Assembly: GCA_035041965.1 (NCBI GenBank)
Contig: JAPYMA010000272.1
Location: 62,001 to 126,000 of the forward strand
Direction: 5' to 3'
DNA: 64,000 bases
Source of the DNA: Anisakis pegreffii
Taxonomy: Eukaryota > Nematoda > Chromadorea > Rhabditida > Anisakidae
Both the position numbers and the translations under genes were made by a program. Of this stretch, positions 1 through 12,054 are shown in pieces (position 1 is the first letter of the stretch; the number at the start of each line of letters is the position of its first letter). Under the pieces are notes generated by a model. The model was not told the DNA's origin. It did no database searches and was given only the letters and a program-made list of their open reading frames with translations.

Positions 1-194
1 CTGGTAAAATATCCATCCATTTATGATTTTTCTTCAAACCTAATTGGACCTATCAACCGATATAAGTGGACTGCGAAAGCATTTCACAGCTTGCGGAACC
101 CGGTGCCAAGCTCATCGTAATATGAAAGTATTTGGATGTTTAGAACCGAGCTTGAGTGAAGCAAGCAAGCGATAATATAACTTCCAAAACATAC

Positions 195-3100
195 TCGGTT
201 AACATTTTGCGCGTTGTTGGACGCTGTTAACTGGGGATCCTCCTTTCCGTCGATCACATTCTTAACATTTCCACTAACTGGCACTTGAACAGATTCACCA
301 TTCGTAGACTGGCCTCCATCAACGTTAGCTCCACCGATTGTTTGATGCGAGTTTGCAGGAAGCGACTGTCCGCTAGTTTGCTGATTAGCATTATGAGTGA
401 CCGTTTGACCTTGTTGACCTATCGACTGATTATCTACTTTGTTGGGCACTTGCTGATCGCTACCGCCGGCCCGTTGGTTAATACTGCCCGGCAATGGCTG
501 AGCACCCATTGGCTTTACTTCAGGATTTACTGGCTGTGGAACGCTTTCTGGTTGAGAGGCAGCTCCGGGCACAGGTTGCTCAATGACTGTTTTAGGCGAA
601 TCTGGCGTGATTGGCTGCACATTTGTTGCCTGGAAAGTTCCTTCGGGTACCGGTTGGCCACCAGATGGCTGAAGGTTATCTCCAGGCAGCGGTTGACCTC
701 TCGCTGGTTGAGGAACACCACCGGATATCGACTGACCACCCGATGATGGTGGGTTGCCCTGGGGAGCTCTTTGAGCTCCCGCTGGTTGTTGAACGTTTCT
801 GAGCGCTGGTCTAGCACCAGCATGCTGAGAGTTATCTGCGGGAAGTTGTTGACCACTGGCCATTTGAGGTGTATCGCCAGGCATCGCTCCAGCTTCTGAC
901 GGTACTGCTTGGAGCGTCTTTGCCGTGGTTGGAAGTGCTGCAGCTACACCAGCTTCAGATTGACTATTCGTTGCTTGAGGTTGTGCCACTGGTTTGGGTA
1001 GTTGAGGTTGTTGAGGTGCAGGTGCTGGTTGTGTTGGCACTTTTGCGGCGTCATTTGATAACGGCTGCGATGAGGTGGTAATGTCAGGAGGTGGATTATT
1101 TCTTATTTGCTGTGTTTGTGACGGTGGTAATTGAGCCTTCAAAAACAACATCGGAACATAATCATACATCTCCTAAGTGCTCACTGATCATTAATCAACA
1201 AATCTCTTCGTATTTTCACATGGGGCTTTCCCTAAATTCCGCTTCTGGTTCCAAAAAAATTGAAATCGAAATTGAGCGTTCGGTCTTTTTAATCTGCTTG
1301 GCAACTAGCTTCTCCAAAAGGATCTTTGCCCAAACCAGACAGTATCCATTTCAATGGTTATGCGATCTCAGAAATAGTAAAAACTCTGGCTCACAGAACT
1401 TGACCAATCTGACGGTACCATCAATTTTCGAAACCCTTCCGATGCATTTCTCGTCGTTGGCTGTTGAGTAAAAGCACCACTCTTACGCTCAGCAATATTA
1501 ATAACAGTAGAACGATCTGGCTTTAGAACTATCCGCTTGGCTACTATTCATTTACACTCAGCAAATTGTAAACAAATAAACTATTAAAAAGCTCTTTCGT
1601 GTGGATTGAACCTTGTTTGCAAAATGAAAGAAATCTAATGAACCGCTTACAGTGGGTGGTGGTGGTGGCAGTGCTTGATTTTGTTGATGATTTTCAAATG
1701 CGTGTGCATATTCCATACCATCATGTGAATGTCCATGACTATGAGCATGAGCATGGTTGTGAGAGTGACCATGTGAGTGAGCCTGCCGCAATGCTGGAAT
1801 TTGGAGCAAACAAGTATTTTCAACTGTCCTAGGCAAGCAATAATGAACAGTGCACAGCAAGACATATATATTCAATTCCTTTCCACGACTAGTTTACATG
1901 TCACAGAATGAAGCATTAAATGAGACAGGCAGAAAGAAAGAATGACTGAATGGATCAGCTGGTACAGCTAGTCAATCATGTTAAATAAGCAAGAAGCGGC
2001 CATCTCTTCTGCTTGAAAAATTGAAAAATTCAGTTCATAACTAAAAAGATGATTCAGAATATGTGTGACTGGTCTCTTTGACAATTAGTGAATCGAGAAA
2101 CGAATTTCAACCCTCTAAAAGCTTAGAACTATTTGATCAATAGTATAATTGAAAATATAACAATTTATAGGTTAAACATGAAATTAATGCACAATAAATC
2201 AAGAAACGAAGAAATGCCAAACGAAAACCTTCTAAAGCGACGGGATCAAGTGATGCAAAATTCAGGGGTAACGGTCTGGGTATGACACCTTCAACAGCCA
2301 ATTTGTGCGAATTCACTTCATAATCTCTCACGAGTCCAGGGAACGCTGATTGTTGACCTTCAATATTACTCTACATATATGACATAAAATCAGCTTCATT
2401 ATTCGAATAAACACCAACCTACACGCATGCGACCACCTTTGATTTTCCACCTATTTAATACAAACAGATGCAACTCGCCGACCATCAAATTCTAGAGTAC
2501 AGCTCGAAGAGGGTAAAAAATGTTACAAAAATGAATCAGTAACGACCGCGGCTGTAATGTGAAAGTACCGTGACAACATACCAACGAGTTTCTTGGATGG
2601 CAACTCGTCACGTGGATCCGTACTGATCATGAAAAGCGTTTTGTTCGACTCAACGGCATTCTTCAAAAAGTTCACGTAACCGTCAAGTGTGATCTGTGAC
2701 GAAAACAAATTACCGCGTTGTTCCGGATTCCTGACAAGCTGCAAATAATAAAATCAGTCAGAATGAACCACAACTAAGCTAACAGTCACGTTTGCCTTCT
2801 TCAAGTCTCAAGCTCCACCCGATATCATTCAAAGTACTTACAGCGCCCTCCATAAGATCAATACGATCGCTAAATTTGATGGCATAGATACTGACGATAT
2901 CATTCATCTGAGGTGTTAGAAACCTATTGTCGTTCATATTCATCAACCTTTGAAACCTTCCTTCGAACAACTTTTCTGTAATATTTAATTGGTTAACGCA
3001 ATTTTCATAAGCAGATTTATCAAACATTTGTAAGCAAAACTAAAATTTCAGGACTTTCATTCTGACAGCCCATCGGAATCCTCGGCAACTGATTTAGCAA

Positions 3101-3390
3101 AGACTATGAAGTATGATTTGGATTTCTAGAATTCATGATAATTTCATATAAAGTTTCAATTGTCAGCAATCGATTACCGATGACATTCCTTTTTGCTAAA
3201 TCTTTTTTGGCTTTGAATGACATTTCATACAAATCTCGTTCCATCAATGATTCAACAAACTGTTTTTTTGTTCAGAAAAAAGATATGTTCAGAACAAACC
3301 TGTACAATTCTCATCGCCACAAAGTTTGGTTTTCTTTGCCAACGGCGCCACTGGCAATGAGAACGGTAGGACATTGCAAAATATGATTAC
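195..3390 (-). CDS. MIA/TANGO1-like SH3-domain protein with His-rich and Pro/Gln-rich regions (partial)
   Basis: Six exons join in consistent phase: 3390-3300, 2975-2842, 2738-2582, 2357-2229, 1793-1651, 1136-195. The first starts with a hydrophobic stretch that could end a signal peptide, then a CGDENC motif. Next come a GRFQRLM...NDNRFLTPQMNDIVSIY stretch and DLMEG, followed by GNLFSSQ. A paired-Cys start, basic/aromatic core and hydrophobic strands are what I know of the MIA/TANGO1 lumenal SH3-like domain, which in TANGO1 sits in the ER lumen and works in export of bulky secretory cargo; that function is inferred. The 143-bp fifth exon encodes alternating His-Ser/Gly/Ala residues and a run of prolines. 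The last exon, over 300 codons, is a low-complexity Pro/Gln/Gly region with loose GGQPxPxG repeats. The initiator exon is not found, and the donor at 195 (GTATGT) shows that the gene continues beyond the window. An unrelated secreted SH3-like protein remains possible. Confidence 0.55.
1651..1793 (-). other. Histidine-rich exon (possible metal-binding segment)
   Basis: This exon of the MIA/TANGO1-like gene has acceptor TTCCAG and donor GTAAGC. It encodes about eleven His residues alternating with Ser, Gly, Ala and Asn (HSHGHSHNHAHAHSHGHSH), followed by a short acidic/aromatic part and PPPPP. Alternating His runs of this kind bind Zn or Cu in many secreted proteins. Here that is only an inference, because no other metal site is visible nearby. 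Confidence 0.6.
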
Positions 3391-6244
3391 CTGAAATCAA
3401 AATTGAATCATATTTATCGAAAGTTAGACTGAAGTGAGCATTTGCTTTCGCGAACGCTGATGACAGACATTAACACCTTTACTCTTGATTACTTCCGTGC
3501 AATTGTAGCTTCTCTACTTTTTAATAAATATCTCAACCAAAATAAGTACTTCAAACAAGTTCAATTACAATAATATACTTTGCTTTCTTCCCTTTGAATG
3601 CAGTTTACATCATTTAAATGGAAATTATTTTCGAAGATAGTTTTCGTGAAAATATGAAACATGATGGGATGATGAAAATTTCGCTGGGAATGTAAACGAG
3701 AAAAGAACGAGAGATGTTAGAGGTGAATAATTTTAAGCAGAGGAATGAGAAAAAAGGACTCACTCTGAAGAGAGTAGTGAAAACCATTGTATGTGGCCGG
3801 GTGATTCGCGTTCGATGACGTTAATATGCGGTGACAGAGAAATAACAGTAAACGCGCATAGGACGTTAACGATACGCGAACAACAAACTAAACTGAAACA
3901 GATTGAAATGAATAGCAATTCGCGAATAATCAATTCTCGCGAAAACATCATGTAAACGGGGCAAATATTCGGCGAAACATTTGCGAGCAGAATAATAATT
4001 TTATAATGAGCAAAACATTGCACTCAGTGAAATATTTCGTTATTATTTCAATTCGTGTAAGAATGGAAAGCAATCGAAATGAAAGGAACGCGAAAACTCA
4101 TCAACACCGTTGATAATGACCTGATTCAGCCAGCAATGAAACGATTAGATGATCATCACTTTAGCAGAATAATAAATACTAATCAAAGTGGATTATGCAA
4201 AATAACGAAAGAAGATGAAAATGCAACTGTATGAGCGTAAAAGGACGTCTGAGAATGTCTGTTCAAGGAAGTAGACAGACGTTCGAACAGAACGACTTCA
4301 ACTTAAAATAATAACGAAATATTTCATTGAATGCTAGTTTTTGTGAAAAACGAACGACCATCTAAGACGATCAATACGTGTTGCGTAAAACTGGTTAATA
4401 TGATTGGTTGGAGAACAAAAACAATGAGCGAAAACTGGCTCATTAATAAAGCATTAATTAGAGCATTAAGAAATCTTTCACTATTCATTATTCATCAAAA
4501 CAAATGCGCATGTGTACACGAATAAAAATATAATACCATTAATACAACACGACAACATACAAATTGATAAGAACCAGCCGTCGCATTTAAAAACAAATTG
4601 CAATAAGATGATTTTCAACTAAAGTAGAAATTTATTTCCATTTCATAAATGACAACTAAGCATACACAGCTGGCAAAAGTCTCAAATATCACCACCAAAT
4701 ATGTAAATTTCGCAGGTAACATCAGATTGATCCAAATTAGCTAAAATTAAACATTAACTGTTTCCATCCAAATTAAACAAGCTTTAGCAGCAATTAAGCT
4801 AAAAATAAAACATCTACGTGCTCTTCCGATCATATCGGATAGTGTTAATCACGATATGTGAGATCACAAAGAGCAAAAAACAGTCAGCTGATAAGCACAG
4901 AAAACAAAAATCGACGCAATCGCTCGCATGCGCATAACCATGAGCGCGATGGACAACGTGTCACTAGAAACGTGACGAACTTTTCACCGGAAACATGCCA
5001 GTGGAAATTTGAAATTGATGCGATATTCTCTGTTTCAGTCCGGATATCGCTTAAAATTTCATGCATTTCAGATCATTACTGATCACTTGTATGCAGATTA
5101 TCCGATTAAGAAAAGAATTTCAATGGATTTGACGTTATTTCACGTTGATTTGAGACGCTTCCACTTGATTGTGACTAAGTTCGCAGTGATTGCGTACACA
5201 TCTGAGTACTCTGCTTGATCCAGCGCAAATTATTCTCACGCTATCGTAACTTATTTCTGTACAGTATTTTCACGATAACTTCATTAGAATGCATCTGTTT
5301 CACAGAAGGATAGAATTTAACGACAGTATGAATTGAAATGAAATGAAAACTTGAGCAAAAGATTATATGATTGTATGGCATTAAAAAGTCTTTCCAACAA
5401 ATCCTTCGCAACAACCAGAGAAAATACTATGAAGAGGGAATTGAAGGTTTAAGAATTTGAATAGGATGAAACGAAGAGTTGTATTTGATGCCAATTCCAT
5501 ATCGGGCAACAAGGAAAGAAACGCAACAATCTCAAGCATAAACATTCAATAGGAATTGAAATATTCACAATGAGTTCTTCGCTTTAAAATGGTTGAATGT
5601 GCCATATTATTGAACGGAACTATTTGAAAATAATGGAATTGAACGATCATTACCATTCATAGTCAATGCACCTGTATGATTAGAAGTCATACTGTGGTGA
5701 TTTTTCACATGGAAAGCATGTTCTCAGGATATTGACGATTCCCATTCACAGTCATTGCACCTGTTTATTTCTGAGCATTTTTCACAAACAAGCAGTTAGT
5801 ATCATCACAACTGTTCTCATGCACATTACTGACATATACACGAAGATGCAGACCTGATAACGCTATCATGATGATCTACATTTCATGCATATACGCTGGT
5901 CATTGTTTCAACTGAATGTCCTTCAGAGTCGCGTGTTCTGTCGCACTTCCACGTTGCTGCACTTGGTTTCGAGTGAATTTGTCGATTTTCTGTTAAATGA
6001 TATGCCATACACGGTTTGAAATGTTGCGCAGAAATTGAAACAAGCTGCTTTAACGGCCTGATGAACGCTGAAATTCAGATGGTTTCTAATACTGAGTCCG
6101 ACTTTCGTCATCATTCATAGTTGTTGAAAACAACTTTATCTGTTTAAAAACTGAATTCCAATTGCGTCATTTCATCTATCGCAAGGAACTCCTCAACCCT
6201 CAATAATCAGTTGGGCAAGCAAAATGCTATCAAGATAGTTTCAG
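3391..6244. other. Intergenic or upstream region without a supportable gene
   Basis: AT-rich sequence between the minus-strand SH3-domain gene and the plus-strand transferase. The missing first exon(s) of the SH3 gene probably lie here. An 87-codon minus ORF at 3760-4023 has a hydrophobic stretch and ends in a GTGAGT donor, but its phase does not match the exon at 3390, so it was not joined. A repeat of about 45 bp (5797-5842) recurs at 6609-6655. Confidence 0.4.
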
Positions 6245-6655
6245 ATGCGTTTCAAATTAAGATTCTATCATCCGATAATGCTCTTGTTATCCATTCACTT
6301 CATACGTAAATTGATTATTCGAAGAAACGTGATGAGTGCCGTCAACGAGCATCGGCACGAAGTTGACTTGTCAACATTCGAAACTAATACACAATTGAAT
6401 GAGGTCTTTGAATTTCTTTTTTTTTTGAGTAATAAGTTCATTGCCTTTTAGAATGTGTTTGCCTTCCATTCAACCTTTTGATCCCGTCGGAATTTGGGTC
6501 TCAAATCTCAAACCTGTAAAGAATTCGTTATTTTCCTAGATTGAACGAAGAACGAGTTAGAAGCTTTAGGGTTATGTCGATGAGTTCATTGCCTTTTAGA
6601 ACGTGCAATTAGTATCATCATTACTGTTGTCGTGCACATTACTGACACATACCCA
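5797..6655 (+). repeat. Two copies of a 45-bp dispersed direct repeat
   Basis: The sequence TTAGTATCATCA..., continuing through GCACATTACTGACA, occurs at about 5797-5842 and again at about 6609-6655 with a few mismatches. A second short repeat (GTTCATTGCCTTTTAGAA) lies at about 6434 and 6580. The later copies fall in the first intron of the transferase gene. No terminal inverted repeats are visible. Confidence 0.5.
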
Positions 6656-9600
6656 GTACTGAGGTTTTGATTAATTGAGGATATTGATTAATTTGAGCTA
6701 AAGTGACCTTAATCCTTAGAAGTAGAGAGAGACAAATGAGAAGCTGCATTAGCGTTCATTCTTTTTCAATTCTCCAGTGAATTTATTCGTTGAAATTCCT
6801 GAACTATGATGCATCAATTCAGGTCTTATCGAAAATCGACTTAGAGCCGATACCAATAATAATCAACAAGGTATCTTCATGCATCGTTTGATTAATGTTG
6901 ATAAATTTATCAAGGAATATTAGGCGTATTTTTTGTGACGAATTTTGGAAGTGATTGGCTGCTTGACAATGAGTAGTATTTCTTCAATTCGATCCACAAA
7001 TTCATTCTTGGATTGAATCAAGCACTAGTGTTGTCGTCCAATGATAAGTATTAATAAGGCTGGTTACATCATCACTTTGCTTAAAAAACACTTTTATTCA
7101 GCATGCATTGAACGTTACCCTCAACTGGTTGTGTAATGTGGTGAACTATCAAGATGTTCATAAACGAATCATTGTACTCGCATTCGATAATGTCACTTAT
7201 GTGACACTCAAGCGTTCTTTCCCTAGTCTGCATGTTCTCCATTGGGATCTACCTGTGTTGGTGAGTAATTTCTCATCGGTTCTCAACTTCAGCTTTTATG
7301 GATTCTCTTTCAATCAATGGGGTCATTCAAATCAGTCGAACGCTATGAATATGAAGTTAGTTGGTGGCGAATAACATTAATAAATCAACGTGAACGAAAC
7401 ATGCCTCAACTCTTTCACAAACAGCCCATCTCCGGGCGAATTTTAGTTCTGGTTTTCAGAGCGTTTGTGGAACTTATGCTATGCTCAATATGTTCAGTTG
7501 TCCTTCGTCAATGGAAATTTTGATGTAATTGACTTTTGTTGACTGGATCTAAATTGTATAGTGCAATTGAACAGCGAACGAAATCGGCGCTGTATGAAAC
7601 TGCTTGCTGTAAAAAATTGTTTGAAATGGTCTTACATTACTTCGATTACATGAAACACAGTATTGTTATGGTTCTATGCAGGCGATAATGGGTATTTGTG
7701 GTGATGTTAATCATAAAAAAGCTGAAAAATAATTCCTAAAATGAATTAAGTATGACCGATTCTCTGCTGGCGATTATCGTTATCAGTTGATACAAGTGTT
7801 CCGAGCAAACTTGTGTGCTTATCTGGCTGCGAAACGTCGTGATTTTTGGATTGCTCAACCGGACACATACTGGCGAGAGAATCTATTCGAAGTTATTGGT
7901 TCGTTTTGAAAGTCCTTCTCTAATACCATCACCGTCAACCACAATGAACTGTCAACAAAGCATTCATTCAAGTGTTCAACAAGTTTGAAACTTTGCGCAA
8001 AGAACGATATTTGTTCAGATTTTTGAATCCAATCGATTTTCAGATCCATCGAAATTTCTGAAGAACGATGAGAATTTGTTATTCGATCAAGAAGGTACAA
8101 ATGGGCTTTTGGCAGATATGATTGCTGGTGGTTGCTTTTTCGTTCGAGGAAATGAAAAGTTCGGAATTTTATTGGTTGATCCCAAATTTTCTGACGACTT
8201 ACTTCACCTACATCAAGACCATTTCATAATGTATGACCGCTCGTCTTTGATGACTGACCGCTCATGTTTGAAGGCAGCATGGCTAAAATTCGGCTGTCCG
8301 ATTCACATCAATTACTTGATGAAGCATCTTCAATTCTTTACACTAGATTGGTCGCTACGGATGTAATCACCCATTGTTGGGTAAAAATAGCACGAAATAG
8401 GACAGTTTTGATGAGGTAGGAGAAAAACTAACAAAATTTTCGCGGTGCTTTTCCTCGAATCATCGAAGCGACTATCAAATATTGTTGCATTAAAGAGGAC
8501 AGGACGATACCACTGCGATCTTAGTCTAATTGGGAGATTGTTGGAAAAATATCGAGGACACTGCTGTACAAAATAGAATTAATGATGTAATACAGTTGGT
8601 TTCAGATCTGAGCGTTTCTTCAAAGAAACTTCGCGAATTCTATTGGATCAATACGCGACCGATAATAATATTATGGGTTCGTTATGCCAGCAGCAATACG
8701 AAGGCAATAAGTGCTCTTTTATACCGTTTAGGTGAATGAAACAATTTTTACATTCAATTCTCTTATTCTCATCAACTAGTAATACTGAACATAACACTTT
8801 GACACAGCTCACTGCTGATATTCTGTTGAGGCTATTGTTGTGAAAAAACATGCAAGGTACAATTGGTGGAAGTTGTTCTGCGTCAATGACTGATATTTAA
8901 CTGCAAAAACTTTTGGCTGAGAAAAATGAAAAGTTTCTTGTGCAGTTGATTGACTAGAAACAAGAATGCCTTGAACTTGTTAAACGACCACGAAAATAAT
9001 CGAGCAACAATGAAACATTCACCTCATTGTCAGTAAAAATGGTCAGCAATTAATCCGCTCAAGTGATCTGTCGAAAGATCAATGATACTTCTGTTGAAAA
9101 ACAAACAGAACTCCACCATAAAGTATGACAGTATCCCGCTGTCACCTTTGACCGTTCGTCAGTATCTTTACCAGAGGTATATCTCTGTTGTTCGGGGTTT
9201 TAATTGAGTTTGATGCACTAAGAATTATGAATTCTCGTTTTGCAGGGTAATGAGTAATTGGCGTTGGCATACGAGCGATAAGAAGTTTGTCCCAACATTT
9301 TTACAGTTCGACGGAGGATATTCATCTGAATCAAAATTTCAACAAATGCAAAGACTTGGTGCTGCGTTCGTCAATCCAGAAACCATTGGTGAGAATCGCC
9401 AAGCCAGTTGCACAAGCATTTCGGAAATACCCGGAGATGCCATTCCCTTGAGGTTGGTGTTATTTCACTCCTTTGATAATCTCACTGTAAAAGATCTCAA
9501 TCTGTATTTCAAAGAATTTTGAAGTGAACAAAAATCGTCGTTAGAATCCAGAAAATGAAGTCTTTATAATAAAGAGAATGACTGTTTGTATCAATAATGT

Positions 9601-9899
9601 TGGTTCAAAAAAACAGTTTAATTTCAGTACGTTATTATCAAATGATGCGAACGAATCAAATCTGATGCAACTATCAATACGAAGTGTACACGGAATATTC
9701 GAATGGATCTGTGCCGCATTTCCTCCTATTCGCTACTTTCTCCTCACTGTTGTGTTTCCATACTTGGCTTTCTTCATCATGCCTTAATTTTGATGTTTTT
9801 GAATTCAGTGACTTATTGAAGCTGTACACACTGGCAGAAATCCTCGGCAGAACTGAATTTTCTTCAGTTCTTCAAAAGTTTCCATTGAGATGTGAGTGA
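6245..9899 (+). CDS. Nucleotide-diphospho-sugar transferase, nematode type II membrane protein
   Basis: Exons: 6245-6403, 6823-6870, 7102-7260, 7293-7355, 7751-7898, 8044-about 8190, 9124-9176, 9246-9452 and 9809-9899 (stop). All except the 3' end of the sixth join in phase. The start MRFKLRFYHPIMLLLSIHF gives a basic, hydrophobic signal-anchor, as expected for a Golgi type II enzyme. A conserved core follows: PIPIIINK, NVTLNWLCNVVNYQ, IIVLAFDN, then FWIAQPDTYW (the acidic sugar-nucleotide site region), LLFDQEGTN, YDSIPLSPL and SNWRW...LQFDGG. This order fits the nucleotide-diphospho-sugar transferase family expanded in nematodes, which moves a sugar from a nucleotide donor to an unknown acceptor. 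After 8130 the frame stays open to 8366, so the donor of exon 6 is uncertain and another exon may lie at 8370-9120. A polyadenylation-like AATAAA is at 9936-9941. Confidence 0.75.
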
Positions 9900-9935
9900 T
9901 GAGTTACGATGAGTATGTGTGTACAAGTTTATGGA

Positions 9936-9941
9936 AATAAA
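9936..9941 (+). promoter_or_regulatory. Candidate polyadenylation signal AATAAA
   Basis: AATAAA lies 37 bp after the predicted stop codon of the sugar transferase, a normal distance for a nematode 3' UTR. The motif is common in AT-rich DNA, so this is positional support only. Confidence 0.4.
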
Positions 9942-12054
9942 TAACAACAGAACAACGGATAGTATAATGATATTTGAAACGTGAATATGCATAATTAAAT
10001 GGAAGAAACAAATAACAATAATTGCAAAATATGGAAGCAACGAAAGGTGATAAGGAACATCTCATATTGTTTGTAATGTTTTGTCACACCTTCGCGCTCC
10101 ATACCTCCTTTTCCCGTATGGCCAACCAGCAGTCCTCTCCTCCAACAATCTATATACTAAATACGTCCTCCCTCCCCTTCTCCAGTAACTACATCATGAT
10201 GACAAATCCGAAGAAGACCAGGAATTTGATCCAATCATTAAGAAGTTCGCTATCAGGAATTCGTCAGTGGTATTGATGAAATTATTTTATTGTAGTCAAA
10301 AACACAGTTTGAAAACACTACTGTACATTTGTAAGTGAAAAATACCCCAAAAATTAATCAACAATGATCTAGCAATCTCCTCAATTCCACTCTAATAGTA
10401 AAACTACTGAATGCCCGCTCCCCGCAACAATCTCAAATTTGCCCAGCATGAAATTTTCCCCGATGAAAACCGATAGATGAAGGCAGTTTCATGACAAAAT
10501 CGCTCCTTCGAGACTAAAAGTACTTTCAGAGGAATTCTTTAATGACGAAATCATTTTCATCATTGAAAACTCGATTGACTGTTTTTCAGCCGATCAACTG
10601 AGCATTTGTTACATAAAATTGATTGTTTCCGGCAGAAGTATTTTCATCCATACCAACTTTTCCTATCAATAAAAAGTTTTTAATGATGTATAAAAATGAT
10701 TTTTAAAAGAACATTGATTTTTCTCCATACAAGAAAGTAATTTGGAGAACACTTAGTACATTAAGAAATGAAGTGATCAACAAAGTGTTGATCAACGAAT
10801 TCACGATGAAATGTACAATGACCAAAAAGCAACAAAAATCTGCTCAAAACATCACTTCTTTGAAACTTAAGATTTGCGCATTCATATTTCGATTGAATGG
10901 ATTATATTAGCACATCATCACTGAATGCAACACCGCATCACCAACGCTTGCACATAATACTGGATTCGTAAAACATCCGAGTTAACCCATCTAATTTATC
11001 AGATTTTTAGCTCAAGCTCACCAGTTTCAAGTTTATGAATGAATCATTGAAATATTTACATCAATATGTGGGTCAAAAATACAACCGATTCCCGATAGAA
11101 GAGAAGGTTTTGATAGATATGTTGTTAATGAATTATGAATATTAAAAGAATTATTTAGATAACAGTTCGGATTAGATGATTGATTATCGTTCTAATACAA
11201 TAGCGATTCTTGAGCTTTGGTGCTCTGTAACCCCCTTCAATCACATGATGCGCCGTCATTACTCCACACCTACTCTTCCTTCCCCAATAATTCCTCGCTC
11301 ACAACCTCTATAACAACAATTGGCAATTTTTATACCTTCTCATGATGCTTCCCCTTTGAATGGTCATTTCCAGCGATTTGAAATTCCCAGTCTACAGCGA
11401 AGTAATAGACGACGAATGATACCGAATGATGAAGAAAACCATGTAGAAGCAGCTACAGCAATACGGTTGAACTAATAAAATCTGATAAAAAATGATTAAA
11501 GAAAATAACTAATTGGAATATATGAACAATAAATTAAGAGCGATGGACGTTCATTCTCACAGGAATGGATCTGCTTCGAAGACATTCACCAGCGGCACGA
11601 TTTTCATCGCTTCACGAAAACGTTCACGTAACAGCTGAAAACACTCAGAATGAATTGTTTATTACGAGTGTTATCTTATCAACATCTGCGATAGTTGCAA
11701 TAACGAATACGACAACTGTGATATCCATGATCCCCATGGATAGCGATACCAATTGGATTAGTATAACAATCATGGTTACCATAGCGAGGATAATATTAAT
11801 TAACACAACGATAAAAACGATAATGGTCATGATGTTTCAAAAAACATTACAATAATAGTAATATCAAAGGTAATGAGAATGTGTGACAATAGTATTCATA
11901 ATATAATATTGAACATTTATTTGGACTCATCACTCGTGTCCCAAGCAATCACTTAGACAAGAGAGAGCAGTAGTAATACTTCTCACATCACCAAGTGATT
12001 GGCTGAGACGAGTTCCAGAAAATTTTTAAAATTGTGCATTACCATCGGGAGCAT
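9942..12054. other. Convergent intergenic region, no gene seen
   Basis: This stretch separates the 3' ends of the plus-strand transferase and the minus-strand nuclear receptor. ORFs here (10022-10276, and 11565-11855 on both strands) have low-complexity composition dominated by ATA/CGA triplets and show no splice-linked continuation or domain. I see no coding evidence. Confidence 0.45.

Noticed and set aside
3760..4023. 87-codon ORF as first exon of the SH3-domain gene
   Set aside because: Its GTGAGT donor leaves phase 2, while the exon at 3390 starts in phase 0.
8530..8851. ORFs on both strands as a middle exon of the sugar transferase
   Set aside because: No splice sites in matching phase and no family motif; the transferase core continues at 9124.
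11565..11855. 96-codon ORF
   Set aside because: Low-complexity triplet composition is open on both strands at once, typical of simple sequence rather than a gene.
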